The notes under the pieces were generated by a model, which was given only the letters and a program-made list of their open reading frames with translations, did not search any database and was not told the DNA's origin. A program made the position numbers and the translations under genes. This document shows, in pieces, positions 1 to 10,994 of a stretch of 64,000 nucleotides of DNA (position 1 is the first letter of the stretch; the number at the start of each line of letters is the position of its first letter). The DNA comes from Pseudoramibacter sp. (lineage in GTDB: Bacteria; Bacillota; Clostridia; Eubacteriales; Eubacteriaceae). The stretch covers positions 1,789,406 to 1,853,405 of the forward strand of contig NZ_JAKVLT010000001.1 in assembly GCF_022484225.1 (NCBI RefSeq). The letters run 5' to 3'.

Positions 1-1464
1 CTTATCGCCGATGCCGATGCCGGAAAGCACGGCGTTGCCGACTGTTCTCACACGGATCGTATTCGTGTTGCCCTGAATTCCGAAAGGCAGCCCTGCTGCC
101 GCAACCACCAGATCGCCGGTCTTCACGACATTCATGGTTTCAAGGATCCGGTTGACATCGTTCACCAGATCGTCGAGTTCTGTCATTTTCGGCACGTACA
201 AGCAATAGGCGCCCCACTGCATACAGCATCTGCGCACCGTGCGCATGTTGTCTGAAACCGCAAAGATCAGACAGTTCGGGCGGTATTTAGACAGCATTCT
301 CGGGGTGTAGCCGCTGGTCGTCGGCGCAATAATTGCCTTGACGCCCAGGGATTCGACGATATTGACAACTGCTGAGCAGACTCCGTTGGTGATGGTCATT
401 TCGCCGTGAGGCACATGTTCCCGATGTTTGTACTGCGGCGAGTTTTCAGTTTTCAATACAATGCGCGCCATGGTTTTGCAGGCTTCGACCGGATAGTCCC
501 CTGCTGCCGTTTCCCCAGAAAGCATGACCGCGTCTGTGCCGTCAAAAACAGCGTTTGCGACGTCGCCGACTTCCGCACGGGTCGGGCGGGGATTTCTGAT
601 CATGGAATCCAGCATCTGAGTTGCCGTGATGACCGGCTTGCCCACGATGTTGCAGCGCTGAATGATGTTTTTCTGGACGATCGGCACATCTTCTGCCGGA
701 ATTTCAACGCCCAAATCGCCTCTGGCTACCATAATGCCGTCGGACACCGTGATGATGCGGTGGATGTTTTCAACCCCTTCGCGGCTTTCAATTTTAGAGA
801 TAATCTTGACGTGTTCGCCGCCGGCATTGTTCAGGACTTTTCTAATCGCGATGACATCCTGCGCCTTGCGGATAAAAGACGCTGAAACAAAGTCAATGCC
901 GTGTTTGACGCCGAAAATCAGGTCTTCTCTGTCTTTTTCCGTCAGCCCCGGCAGACTGATGGAGACTTCCGGAATGTTGATGCTTTTCCGGCTGCCGAGG
1001 ACACCGCCGTTGTCGACGACACATTCGATATCCTGGCCTTCGATTTTCTGAACCGTCAGTTCGATGAGGCCGTCGTCAATTAAGATTTTGACCCCTTCTT
1101 TTAAGTCTTCCGGCAAACCCTTGTAGCTCACAGAAACGCGGCTGGCATCCCCTTCGATTTCTTCGGTCGTCAGCACAATATGATCGCCCTGATTGAGCGT
1201 GACTTTATCGTCTTTTAATACCCCTGTCCGGATTTCCGGTCCTTTGGTATCCAGCATAATGGCAATGGCAATGCCGGAGTCTTTACGCGCTTTCTTAAGC
1301 CTTGCAATCCGCTTGGCGTGTTCTTCGTGAGAACCGTGGGAAAAGTTCAGTCTTGCGACGTTCATCCCGTGGGTAATCAACTGTTCCAAAACCCCTGGGC
1401 GGTCGGTTGCCGGACCGAGGGTACAGATCATCTTTGTCTTCTTTAATACTTCTGGATTTGGCAT
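1..1464 (-). CDS. pyk: Pyruvate kinase (3' part outside window)
   Basis: Catalyses the last ATP-forming step of glycolysis, phosphoenolpyruvate + ADP to pyruvate + ATP, in the cytoplasm. The reading frame stays open from the ATG at 1464 to the left edge, giving 488 residues without a stop. It begins MPNPEVLKKTKMICTLGPAT and has the family signatures LDTKGPEIRTG, the active-site region SKIESREGV, the metal-binding VARGDLGVEIP and ITATQMLDSM. The Bacillota enzyme often carries an extra C-terminal PEP-utilising-like domain, which could lie beyond the edge. A second ATG at 1468 is in a different frame and is not used. The gene lies 35 bp downstream of pfkA and is probably co-transcribed with pfkA and dnaE. 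Confidence 0.97.
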   Translation of the reverse strand, partial: MPNPEVLKKTKMICTLGPATDRPGVLEQLITHGMNVARLNFSHGSHEEHAKRIARLKKARKDSGIAIAIMLDTKGPEIRTGVLKDDKVTLNQGDHIVLTTEEIEGDASRVSVSYKGLPEDLKEGVKILIDDGLIELTVQKIEGQDIECVVDNGGVLGSRKSINIPEVSISLPGLTEKDREDLIFGVKHGIDFVSASFIRKAQDVIAIRKVLNNAGGEHVKIISKIESREGVENIHRIITVSDGIMVARGDLGVEIPAEDVPIVQKNIIQRCNIVGKPVITATQMLDSMIRNPRPTRAEVGDVANAVFDGTDAVMLSGETAAGDYPVEACKTMARIVLKTENSPQYKHREHVPHGEMTITNGVCSAVVNIVESLGVKAIIAPTTSGYTPRMLSKYRPNCLIFAVSDNMRTVRRCCMQWGAYCLYVPKMTELDDLVNDVNRILETMNVVKTGDLVVAAAGLPFGIQGNTNTIRVRTVGNAVLSGIGIGDK

Positions 1465-1499
1465 ACATTAAACCTCTTTTCTGACTTTTTCTGCATTCA

Positions 1500-2455
<956 letters not shown>

Positions 2456-2459
<4 letters not shown>

Positions 2460-5400
2460 CTTAATTTTACCTTATCCTCGCCAAGGATTCCTTTCAGTTT
2501 TTTTATCAATCCCGGATTGGCCGTTACCCATAATGAACGGGATGCGCCGAATTTTTTGTGTTCCTGTTGGAACTGAACCAACACCGGCGTGTCTCCGGGG
2601 TAAGCTTTAAGCAGTGGCTTAATCCGGTTTAATTTGCCTTTTTCGCTGTAATTTTGAAAAGCCAGCACCAATTTTTTCTGTGATGGGCCGTGCTCGTTAT
2701 TATTATACCGTGATTGGGGTTCATGTATTGTAAAATTTTGATGTGTTTTTTGCTGACCGCAGTCCCGGACATGATCCAGGGCTTCAATGCGGTCTGCAAT
2801 CACGGAGACATTCATTTCTTCGTTGTAATTGATTTTTCCGTGTATCAAAACCGGTACATTTTCCCGAAGCAGCGGGCGGCAGCGTTCAAAAGTTCTGGGA
2901 AAAACGACAATTTCGATGCGGCCGAACAAATCTTCGATAGAAACAAAAGCCATTTGATCGTTGTTTTTCGTCAGCTGGATTTTCAAGCTGTCGATCATGC
3001 CGCCGACACAAACCTTCCCGCCGTCCCGGATGCCGCTTGCCACCAGATCTTCGTAATTTTCCGTCATGCTGGCATTTAAATTGGTTTCGCTGGCCAGAAC
3101 GCCGGTATAGCGTTCCAGCGGATGGCCGGAAACGTAAAGCCCCAGAACCTCTTTTTCGTGCATGAGCTTTTCTTCTTTGCTGAAGGGCTGAGTGTCCGGG
3201 AAATGATCGCCTTCGTAGGCCTTCAGGGCGCCCATATCCAACAGGGAAACCTGGCCTGAAAGCCGGTTCTTTTTTTCATCCGAAACCTGATCGAGGAGAT
3301 TCTGATAGCCCATGATCATCTGCGCACGGTCGTAGCCGAGGAAATCAAACCCGCCGGACAAAATCAAATTCATCACCACTTTTTTCGAAACCAGATGGAG
3401 ATCGACTCTTTCGAAAAAATCGCTCATGGATTTAAAAGCGCCGTCTTTTTTCCTGGCTTTGACGATCTCATCCGCAGGGTGTTTGCCCATCCCTTTAATG
3501 GCGCCAAAGCCGATCCGGATGTAAGGGCTTCCCTCGGCATTGTATTTCACCGAAAATTTATAATGGCTTTCGTTGACGTCCGGCGCCTTGATCTGAATAT
3601 GGTACTTTTTGCAGTTGTCGATGTACTGGGCAATTTTCTTTTCGTTGTCCATGACCGAAGACATCAAGGCTGCCATAAATTCGGCCGGATAATAGCATTT
3701 CAGCCAGGCCGTCTGGTACGCGATCACGGCATAAGCCGCTGCGTGGGATTTGTTAAAGGCGTACTTGGCGAAATCCTTCATTTCTTCGTAAATCTGTCTG
3801 GCCACCGGCTCTGCAATGCCCTTGGCCACCGCTCCCGGAACCGTCACATTGCCGTTTTCATCTTTTTCGCCGTGGATGAAAACTCCGCCTTCCGCATCCA
3901 TAACGTCGCTTTTCTTTTTGGACATCGCCCGGCGGACCAAATCGCTTCGTCCCATTGAAAAACCGGCCAGATCTCTGAAAATCTGCATGACCTGTTCCTG
4001 ATAAACCATGCAGCCGTAGGTCACTTCCAAAATCGGCTTAAGTTCCGGCGTCAGGTAGGTGATGTGCGCCGGATCTTTTTTATTAGCGATATACCGCGGG
4101 ATCTGGTCCATCGGCCCCGGCCGGTAAAGAGAAATCCCTGCGATGATATCTTCAAAATGCTGGGGATTCAATTCCCGCATAAAGGCCATCATGCCGCGGC
4201 TTTCAAGCTGAAAGACGCCCAGATCATCTCCCGAAGCGATAAGCTCATAAACCTTGGGATCTTCCATGTCGATATGCTGGATGTCTATGTCCCGATGCGT
4301 GGTCTGTTTGATGTTGACCAATGCGTCGTGAATCACCGTCAGGGTTCTGAGCCCGAGGAAATCCATCTTGATAAGCCCCAGATCTTCAAGCAGGTTCATC
4401 GTGTACTGAGTGGTAATCGCATCGCCGTTGCGGTACAGCGGCACATATTCCGTCAGGGGCGCATCGGCGATCACGACGCCCGCCGCATGGGTCGACGCGT
4501 GGCGTGCCAGCCCTTCGATCTGCTCAGACATGTCCAGAAGTTCTCTGACCTGTCTGTCATCGTCGGCCATTTTGCGCAGATCCGGATTTTCATTCAGCGC
4601 TTCCTCGATGGTCACGCTCTGACCCGGACGCATCGGAATTTCCTTGGCCACTTTATCGACATCGTTGTAAGACATGCCGAGGACGCGGCCCACATCCCGG
4701 ACGGCGCCTCTGGCGGCCATGGTTCCGAAAGTAATGATCTGCGCCACGCGGTCTTTCCCGTACTTCCGGATGACGTAGTCGATGACTTCCTGACGCCTTT
4801 CGTAGCAGAAATCGCAGTCAATATCCGGCATGGTGACCCGTTCCGGATTGAGGAAACGTTCGAAAATCAAGTTGTACTTTAAGGGATCCAGAGTCGTAAT
4901 GTCTAAAGAATAGGCCACCAAGGAACCAGCCGCGGACCCCCGGCCAGGCCCTACCGGAATGCCATGAGTCTTGGCGTAGTGGATGAAATCCCACACGACC
5001 AGAAAATAATTGTCAAAACCCATTTCATGAATGGTTGAAAGTTCATATTCCATCCGTTCCCGGATGGCCGGCGTCACCGGATCGTAGCGCTTTGCGAGGC
5101 CGTCTTCACACAAGGCACGCAGGTATTCCCCTGCTGTCTGAAAGCCTTCCGGCAGTTCAAACTGCGGCAGGTGCGCGCTTTCCATGTCGAAGCTGACCTG
5201 ACAGCGCTCGGCGATTTTGGCAGTATTTTCAAGAGCTTCGGGATGATCTGAAAAAAGTGCTGCCATCTCTTCCGGCGATTTAAAGTAAAACTGATCGTTG
5301 GGATAGCGCATCCGGTCTTCCTCATCGACCGTCGCGCCTGTGCCAATACAGAGCAGCACGTCGTGGGCCTTGTAATCCGACTGCTTCACATAATGGCAGT

Positions 5401-6019
5401 CATTGGTTGCAGCCAGGGGCACATGATACTCTTCAGAAAAATGATAAAGGGCATTGCGGACCTTGGCTTCTTCGACCAAGCCGTGATCCTGGACTTCGAG
5501 GTAAAAATGATCCGGGCCAAAAATGTCTTGATAGGTTTTTATTAACCCCAGGGCCTTGTCCATTTGGCCGCTTAAAATGGCCTGGGGAATTTCTCCGGAA
5601 ACGCAGGCCGACAGACAGATAATCCCTTCGTGATACTGCCGCAGCACCTCGTGGTCCACCCGGGGCTTGTAGTAAAATCCGTCGATGTAGCCCTTGGAAA
5701 CAATTTTCGACAAGTTGCGGTAACCCTGATTCGATTCTGCCAATAGAATTAAATGGCGGGACTGGCTGTCGGCCCGGCCCGATTTCTGCGCTAGGCCCCT
5801 GGGCGCGATGTAGACTTCGCAGCCAATAATCGGCTTGATCCCCGCCTTCTGACAGGCTTTATAGAAATCAATGGCGCCAAAAAGCACCCCGTGATCCGTC
5901 AGGGCGATGGCCGCCATTCCCATTTCTTTTGCAGCCTGAACGTAGTCGTCGATCCGGCCAAAACCGTCCAACAGACTGTATTCAGTATGCAGATGTAAAT
6001 GTACGAATGGCGTTTTCAT
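2456..6019 (-). CDS. dnaE: DNA polymerase III alpha subunit
   Basis: Replicative DNA polymerase subunit of the E. coli DnaE type. The chosen start gives 1187 residues. The N-terminal PHP domain opens with FVHLHLHTEYSLLDG and retains the His cluster. The polymerase active site has the GPGRGSAAGS motif and the acidic PDIDCDF motif. A helix-hairpin-helix region and a C-terminal OB fold (around VCVGGMIDSLK) follow. I start at the ATG at 6019 because MKTPFVHLHLH matches the usual family N terminus; an in-frame ATG at 6055 would add 12 residues but has no clearer ribosome site. First gene of the dnaE-pfkA-pyk unit. As in other Bacillota, a separate PolC may exist elsewhere. Confidence 0.96.
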
Positions 6020-6133
6020 CCTGTAAGCCCCTGTTTCATCACTAATTTTTCCCATTTTAGTCTATATATTTCCATATTATAGCATATTCTTACCATCTTT
6101 CAAGCATTTGCCCGCCCTGGTCAAAATCGTTCC

Positions 6134-6163
6134 CAATAAAAAAGACATTGCCGAAGCAATGTC
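6134..6163 (-). terminator. Rho-independent terminator after the DUF445 gene
   Basis: On the minus strand an 8-bp stem GACATTGC / GCAATGTC with a TTCG loop is followed by six T residues. It lies just downstream of the stop of the DUF445 gene and separates it from dnaE. Confidence 0.85.
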
Positions 6164-6170
6164 GTTATTC

Positions 6171-7055
6171 TTATACAACCAGATTTAACAGGCCCAGGAC
6201 AAAACCGATCAGGGCACCCAAATTGATGATCACGTCAAATTCTTTCTTCATCACCGAAAGCACCATTTCTTCCAATTCGTCCACGCTCATGCTGTCAATG
6301 GCGTCGGCGACGATATCCGAAACGCTGATCTTCGTCAAAAGTTCTTCGACGCCCCGGTCCACAACCGCCCGGTATTTTTTCCGGATTTCTGACTGCATCT
6401 GTTCTTTCGTAATATCGACGCACTGCAGCAGATCTTCCGGTGATTGTGCAAAAAGATGGTCTACCTTTTCGCGCACCCGCGCTTCGACCATGTCCTGTCC
6501 GTCCTCGTCGATATAGGTGCGCATGGCAGACGCAATCGGCGTTACCACGTTATTCAGCATGTTGTCTGTCACAAAGGCGCCGACGAGGCTGCCGGACAGT
6601 TTCTGCCGAATCATCGGAATGCCCTTTTCCCGAACGAGGGCCTCGAAATCCACATCCTGAAGAGAGCGCATCACCGAGGCGGTAAGTTCAGACGCCGTTT
6701 TATCTTTGAGCTCCTGAACAGCCAATTCCGATTTTTGGGCTTTAGCCGCCATTTCTTCAATGGAACGGTTCAAAAGGCCTTCCACCTGATTCACCATGGC
6801 GTCTTCAAACTCCGGCTCAACCATTCGGCTGACAATGGCTTCTTTGGTGATCAAACGCTTAGCGATGACATCTCCCGCTTTGCGGGCCAGGCGCTTTCTG
6901 CCCTTGGGAATCGCCCCCGGCGTGAAGGGCAGGCGGTGCCCGAAAAGCCGCACTTCCTTTTTGGGAAAAAAGAGCATTTTGACGGCGATAAAATTGGTAA
7001 AATAGCCGATAAGCGCCCCGATCAGGGGACCTGAAATAAGTTTAAGTATGTGCAT
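6171..7055 (-). CDS. DUF445 family membrane protein (YheB-like)
   Basis: A 294-residue membrane-associated protein of unknown function. The N-terminal hydrophobic segment contains GALIGYFTNFIAVKMLFFP, the hallmark of DUF445, followed by the positively charged TPGAIPKGRKRLARKAG, which should sit on the cytoplasmic side. The middle is a long amphipathic, charge-rich region. A second hydrophobic segment, INLGALIGFVLGLLNLVV, ends the protein and repeats the GALIG pattern of the first, giving a two-ended membrane topology. In Bacillus the relative YheB is linked to sporulation, but nothing here shows that role. Single-gene unit closed by the terminator at 6134-6163. Confidence 0.85.
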   Translation of the reverse strand: MHILKLISGPLIGALIGYFTNFIAVKMLFFPKKEVRLFGHRLPFTPGAIPKGRKRLARKAGDVIAKRLITKEAIVSRMVEPEFEDAMVNQVEGLLNRSIEEMAAKAQKSELAVQELKDKTASELTASVMRSLQDVDFEALVREKGIPMIRQKLSGSLVGAFVTDNMLNNVVTPIASAMRTYIDEDGQDMVEARVREKVDHLFAQSPEDLLQCVDITKEQMQSEIRKKYRAVVDRGVEELLTKISVSDIVADAIDSMSVDELEEMVLSVMKKEFDVIINLGALIGFVLGLLNLVV

Positions 7056-7108
7056 AATGCCTCCAGATTTAGGATAATACGGGACATTATATCACAAAAA
7101 TAAACTAT

Positions 7109-8026
7109 TTATTGCCCAAATTTCACCATGCGGTCAATGGCAGCCCTGGATTCTTCAATGGTGGTTTCCGGCAAGTCGATCACTTCACCGCCGTCGCCCG
7201 CAACGCTGTGATACACGTCCATCAAGGTTGTGGCCTTCATGTTCATGCACACGCACATTTTCGATAAGGGGTAGAACCGTTTTTCAGGATGCGCAAACTG
7301 AAGGTGCTGCACGATGCTGTTTTCGGTTCCGATCACAAAGGCTTTGCTGTCGCTTTCTGCGGCGTATTTCATAATTCCCGTGGTGCTGCCGACATAATCG
7401 GCCTGTTCCGACACTTCCGTCAAACATTCCGGATGGACGAGAATTTCCGCGTCCGGGTGTTCTTTTCGGGCCCGCTTGACGTCGTCGAGGGTCATGCGGC
7501 AGTGGGTCGGGCAGCCACCGTTGAAAAATTTAAAGGTTTTTTCCGGCACCTGTTTCTGCACCCAGGTTCCCAGATGACAGTCCGGCACAAATAAAATTTT
7601 GTCTGCGGACATCTTTTTAATAATCTTCACCGCAGAAGACGAGGTGACAATCATATCGGTTTCCCGTTTAAAGTCCGCCGTCGTATTGATGTAAGCGACC
7701 ACGGCGTAATCCGGATACTTTTCTTTTAAGCGGATTAAGTCCTGGCGGTTCATCTGGGCCGCCATTGGGCAGGCGGCCAGCGGATTTGCCAGCACGACCT
7801 GTTTTTCCGGCGACAGGACTTTGCAGGTTTCCGCCATAAAGCGCACCCCGCACATGACAATGTTCTGGTGGGAATCTTTGGCGGCCTGGACGGCAAGGCC
7901 GTAGGAATCGCCCACGTAGTCGGCCACTTCCCAGATGTCCTGGCTCTGATAGGCGTGGGCCAGAATGCACACGTCTTTTTCTTTTTTAAGTTTGATGATT
8001 TTTTCCTGAAGCTCTTGAATTTTCAA
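7109..8026 (-). CDS. nadA: Quinolinate synthase NadA
   Basis: Condenses iminoaspartate with dihydroxyacetone phosphate to quinolinate in de novo NAD synthesis, using a [4Fe-4S] cluster. The protein has the three NadA Cys regions: MCGVRFMAETCK, LVHPECLTEV and KMCVCMNMK. I start at a TTG at 8026, giving MKIQELQEKI and 305 residues, because AAGGGGGAG lies 6 bp upstream; the longer ATG-started frame to 8080 would overrun the promoter. The divergent neighbour nadB makes iminoaspartate, and nadC uses the quinolinate. The promoter and candidate NiaR boxes lie at 8070-8110. Confidence 0.96.
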   Translation of the reverse strand: MKIQELQEKIIKLKKEKDVCILAHAYQSQDIWEVADYVGDSYGLAVQAAKDSHQNIVMCGVRFMAETCKVLSPEKQVVLANPLAACPMAAQMNRQDLIRLKEKYPDYAVVAYINTTADFKRETDMIVTSSSAVKIIKKMSADKILFVPDCHLGTWVQKQVPEKTFKFFNGGCPTHCRMTLDDVKRARKEHPDAEILVHPECLTEVSEQADYVGSTTGIMKYAAESDSKAFVIGTENSIVQHLQFAHPEKRFYPLSKMCVCMNMKATTLMDVYHSVAGDGGEVIDLPETTIEESRAAIDRMVKFGQ

Positions 8027-8069
8027 AGGATTCTCCCCCTTAAATATTTTTCGATTCAATAATCGTTTT

Positions 8070-8099
8070 ATTATACGCACACTTCTTTCTGATTGTCAA
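8070..8099 (-). promoter_or_regulatory. nadA promoter
   Basis: Reading the minus strand, TTGACA (8099-8094) is followed after 18 bp by TATAAT (8075-8070). The -35 element lies inside the direct-repeat box at 8093-8110, so a repressor bound there would block it. Confidence 0.75.
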
Positions 8100-8148
8100 T
8101 CCTGTTGTCAATTGCATTGCCGTTTTTTATTTGTCAGCTGTCTTGTCA
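8093..8148. promoter_or_regulatory. Two candidate NiaR operators, TTGTCA-N6-TTGTCA
   Basis: The element TTGTCA occurs four times as two equal pairs: 8093-8098 with 8105-8110, and 8131-8136 with 8143-8148. Both pairs have 6-bp spacers. One box covers the nadA -35 and the other supplies the nadB -35. The regulator gene niaR ends the nadB operon, so NiaR binding is the natural inference. I cannot confirm the match to the published NiaR consensus from memory. Confidence 0.6.
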
Positions 8149-8171
8149 GATTTCGGGCAGTGTGCTATACT
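8143..8171 (+). promoter_or_regulatory. nadB-nadC-niaR promoter
   Basis: TTGTCA (8143-8148), a 17-bp spacer and TATACT (8166-8171) lie 49 bp before the nadB ATG. The -35 hexamer is itself the second half of the downstream repeat box. Confidence 0.75.
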
Positions 8172-8219
8172 CATTATCAATTTCAAAAAATACTCAAAAG
8201 TTAGGAAGTTACCCATCCC

Positions 8220-9563
8220 ATGGAAAAAACAGATATTCTCATCGTCGGCAGCGGATGCTCTGGCCTTTACGCCGCACTGAACCTGCCTGAAAACCGGAAA
8301 ATCACCATTATCTCCAAATCTGATTTGGAGAGCAATGATTCGTTTCTCGCTCAGGGCGGCATCTGCATGCTGAAAAACGATGACGATTACGACAGCTACT
8401 TCGAAGACACGATGAAGGCCGGGCATTATGAAAACGACAAAAAATCCGTCGAGATCATGATCCGTTCTTCCCTGGATGTCATCCGGGACCTGGTGGATTA
8501 CGGTGTGGCCTTTGCCCGGGATGAAAACGGCCAGTTCCTCTTCACCCGGGAAGGGGCTCACTCTCACCACCGCATCCTGTTCCACGAAGATATCACAGGC
8601 AAGGAAATCACTCGCCATCTTCTCGCTGCGGCGAAAGCCAAGCCGAATATCACGCTGTACGAATACACGACGCTCCTTGATATTGTCGAAAAAGACAATG
8701 TGTGCTACGGCGGGCTCGTCCAGAAGCAAAACGGCCACCTCGAAATCATTCAGGCCGACACGACCATTTTGGCCACTGGGGGCGTCGGCGGCCTCTTTAA
8801 GCACTCCACCAATTACCGCCACCTCACTGGAGACGGCCTCGCCATCGCCCTGCGTCATCACATCCAATTGAAAAACATTGACTACATCCAAATTCATCCA
8901 ACGACGTTTTACGATCCCGACGAAACAAAACGTTCTTTTCTCATTTCTGAATCCGTCCGGGGCGAAGGAGCCAAACTGTACGGGAAAGACATGCAGCGCT
9001 TTGTGTACGAACTGCTCCCCCGGGATGTGCTGTCCAAAGCCATTTACAAAAAAATGGAAGCCGATCACACCAAACACGTCTGGGAAGATCTCAAGACGAT
9101 TCCAAAGGACGAACTGGAAAGTCATTTTCCGAACATTATGAAGCATTGTGAAGAAAAGGGATACGATCCCGAAAAAGAATGCATCCCGATCGTGCCTGCC
9201 CAGCACTATTTCATGGGCGGCATTGATGTCAATTATGAAAGCAAAACGTCGATGGAAAACCTGTACGCCGTTGGCGAAACCGCGTGCAACGGCGTTCACG
9301 GCAAAAACCGCCTGGCCAGCAATTCGCTGCTGGAATCCCTGGTTTTCGCCAAAAGAGCCGCAGCGGACATCGTCAAAAAAGGCGCTGTTCTGCCCGAAGA
9401 CGAACTCTTTGCGTCCCTCGTTCAGGCCCTGCCCCTGAACTATTACGCCAACGCGAAGCAAGTCGAAAAAAATTATCATCAGCTCGTCAAAAAGGCGATC
9501 CAGGAACAGCGCGACGCCCGGAACGACCAGGACGCCCATGAAAAATTCGCATTTAGAAATTAA
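8220..9563 (+). CDS. nadB: L-aspartate oxidase NadB
   Basis: FAD enzyme that oxidises L-aspartate to iminoaspartate, the first step of de novo NAD synthesis; in anaerobes the electron acceptor would be fumarate or another acceptor rather than oxygen. The N-terminal dinucleotide fold has ILIVGSGCSGLYAALNLP, and the succinate dehydrogenase/fumarate reductase-type flavoprotein motifs include SFLAQGGICML, ATGGVGGLFKHSTN and the substrate-binding region PAQHYFMGGI. At 447 residues it is shorter than the about 540 of E. coli NadB because the C-terminal helical domain is reduced, as I recall for clostridial versions. First gene of nadB-nadC-niaR, divergent from nadA. Confidence 0.95.
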   Translation: MEKTDILIVGSGCSGLYAALNLPENRKITIISKSDLESNDSFLAQGGICMLKNDDDYDSYFEDTMKAGHYENDKKSVEIMIRSSLDVIRDLVDYGVAFARDENGQFLFTREGAHSHHRILFHEDITGKEITRHLLAAAKAKPNITLYEYTTLLDIVEKDNVCYGGLVQKQNGHLEIIQADTTILATGGVGGLFKHSTNYRHLTGDGLAIALRHHIQLKNIDYIQIHPTTFYDPDETKRSFLISESVRGEGAKLYGKDMQRFVYELLPRDVLSKAIYKKMEADHTKHVWEDLKTIPKDELESHFPNIMKHCEEKGYDPEKECIPIVPAQHYFMGGIDVNYESKTSMENLYAVGETACNGVHGKNRLASNSLLESLVFAKRAAADIVKKGAVLPEDELFASLVQALPLNYYANAKQVEKNYHQLVKKAIQEQRDARNDQDAHEKFAFRN

Positions 9564-9574
9564 GGAGGGAAACC

Positions 9575-10453
9575 ATGTTAGATCCCATTACCATGAAATT
9601 AAATATCGATCCCCTGATTTTACAGGCGCTCAAAGAAGATATTCCTGAAGAAGACGTGTCGACCAACGCCGTCATGCCCAATTCCGTCGCCGGCCATGTC
9701 GACCTCATCGCCAAGGCCCCCGGCATTATCTGCGGCCTTCAGGTCTTTGAACGGGTTTTTACCCTGCTGGATCCCAAAACTGCCGTCGATTTCAAAGTGC
9801 AGGACGGCGATCCCGTCGAAGCCGGCACCCTGCTGGGGATCGTGCATGGCGATATCCGCGTGCTCTTGTCCGGCGAACGGGTGGCCCTCAATTACCTGCA
9901 GCGCATGAGCGGCATCGCGACCAGCGCCCACCGCATGAGTGCCCTGCTCAAGGGCACCGGCATCACCCTCCTGGACACCCGGAAGACCACGCCGAACAAC
10001 CGCATCTTTGAAAAATACGCCGTCCGCACCGGCGGCGGCCGCAACCACCGCACCAATCTGTCAGACTGTGTCATGCTCAAAGACAACCACATCGATGCGG
10101 CGGGCTCTGTTAAAAAAGCTGTCGCCATGGCGCGCGAATACGCCTCTTTCGTCCGTAAAATCGAAGTGGAAGTCGAAAATCTCGACATGGTGAAAGCCGC
10201 TGTCGACGCCGGCGCGGACATCATCATGCTCGACAACATGGATCACGACACCATGGCCAAAGCGGTTGCCCTCATCGACCACCGTGCCAAAATCGAAATT
10301 TCCGGCAATGTCACCGCTGACAAAATCGACGGCATCAAGGATCTCGATGTGGATTACATCTCCAGCGGCGCCCTGACCCACTCCGCTCCGATTCTCGACA
10401 TTTCCCTCAAACACCTGACCCCTGACGAAAAGGGAGACGCCTATGAAGGGTGA
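9575..10453 (+). CDS. nadC: Nicotinate-nucleotide pyrophosphorylase (carboxylating)
   Basis: Converts quinolinate and PRPP to nicotinate mononucleotide, CO2 and pyrophosphate. The 292-residue protein shows the family motifs GERVALNYLQRMSGIAT, LLDTRKTTP, and the phosphate-binding region VRTGGGRNHRTNLSD followed by LKDNHI. The C-terminal barrel includes IEVEVENLD and IMLDNM. An AAGGAGGGAAACC ribosome site precedes the ATG. It starts 11 bp after nadB and its 3' end overlaps the niaR start by 11 bp, so the three genes form one coupled operon. Confidence 0.96.
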   Translation: MLDPITMKLNIDPLILQALKEDIPEEDVSTNAVMPNSVAGHVDLIAKAPGIICGLQVFERVFTLLDPKTAVDFKVQDGDPVEAGTLLGIVHGDIRVLLSGERVALNYLQRMSGIATSAHRMSALLKGTGITLLDTRKTTPNNRIFEKYAVRTGGGRNHRTNLSDCVMLKDNHIDAAGSVKKAVAMAREYASFVRKIEVEVENLDMVKAAVDAGADIIMLDNMDHDTMAKAVALIDHRAKIEISGNVTADKIDGIKDLDVDYISSGALTHSAPILDISLKHLTPDEKGDAYEG

Positions 10454-10988
10454 AGCTCGTCGCAAGGAAATATTCCGGCTGCTCCAGGGCAGCGACCGCC
10501 CGATTTCCGGCTCTGCCCTCGCCAAACGGCTCTCGGTGAGCCGCCAGGTCATCGTCCAGGACATCGCCCTCATGCGCCAGGGCGGGACGGCGATTTTATC
10601 TACCACCAAGGGCTACGCTATTCAAAGCAGCGGTGCCTACTCCAGGGTCTTTAAAGTCCGCCATTCCGACGAAAAAACCGAAGAAGAGCTCAACACCATC
10701 GTCGACCTCGGCGGCCGGGTCGAAGATGTCTTTGTCTATCACCGCGTCTACGGCATTTTGCGTGCGAACCTCAACATCCGCTCCCGCCTCGACGTCCAGC
10801 AGTATCTTAAACGCATTTCCGACGGCTCTTCCACACTGCTTAAAAACACCACTTCCGGCTACCATTACCACACGGTTTCCGCCGATTCCAAAGAAATTCT
10901 GGATCTCATTCTCAAAGCTCTAAATCAAAAGGGATTCCTCGCCAAACTGCAGGATTACGAACCTGTGGATTTCTGGGCCGAATCCTGA
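10443..10988 (+). CDS. niaR: Transcriptional repressor NiaR (YrxA)
   Basis: Nicotinic-acid-responsive repressor of NAD genes. The 181 residues comprise an N-terminal winged helix (RRKEIFRLLQGSDRPISGSA followed by LAKRLSVSRQVIVQDIALMR) and a C-terminal 3H domain named for three conserved His: they are visible in VYHRVYGIL, in GYHYHTV and nearby. The 3H domain is the ligand/metal-binding part (family knowledge). It lies inside the operon it probably controls; the boxes at 8093-8148 are the likely targets. The stop is 6 bp from the convergent MATE gene. Confidence 0.92.
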   Translation: MKGEARRKEIFRLLQGSDRPISGSALAKRLSVSRQVIVQDIALMRQGGTAILSTTKGYAIQSSGAYSRVFKVRHSDEKTEEELNTIVDLGGRVEDVFVYHRVYGILRANLNIRSRLDVQQYLKRISDGSSTLLKNTTSGYHYHTVSADSKEILDLILKALNQKGFLAKLQDYEPVDFWAES

Positions 10989-10994
10989 CGCCCT

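Noticed and set aside
3395..4882. Plus-strand frames of 187 and 272 residues opposite dnaE
   Set aside because: They are antisense shadows of a conserved polymerase gene.
8127..9539. 470-residue open frame on the minus strand opposite nadB
   Set aside because: It lies fully antisense to a well-conserved gene, has His/Phe/Val-rich low-information content and no ribosome site; GC-rich third positions of nadB cause it.
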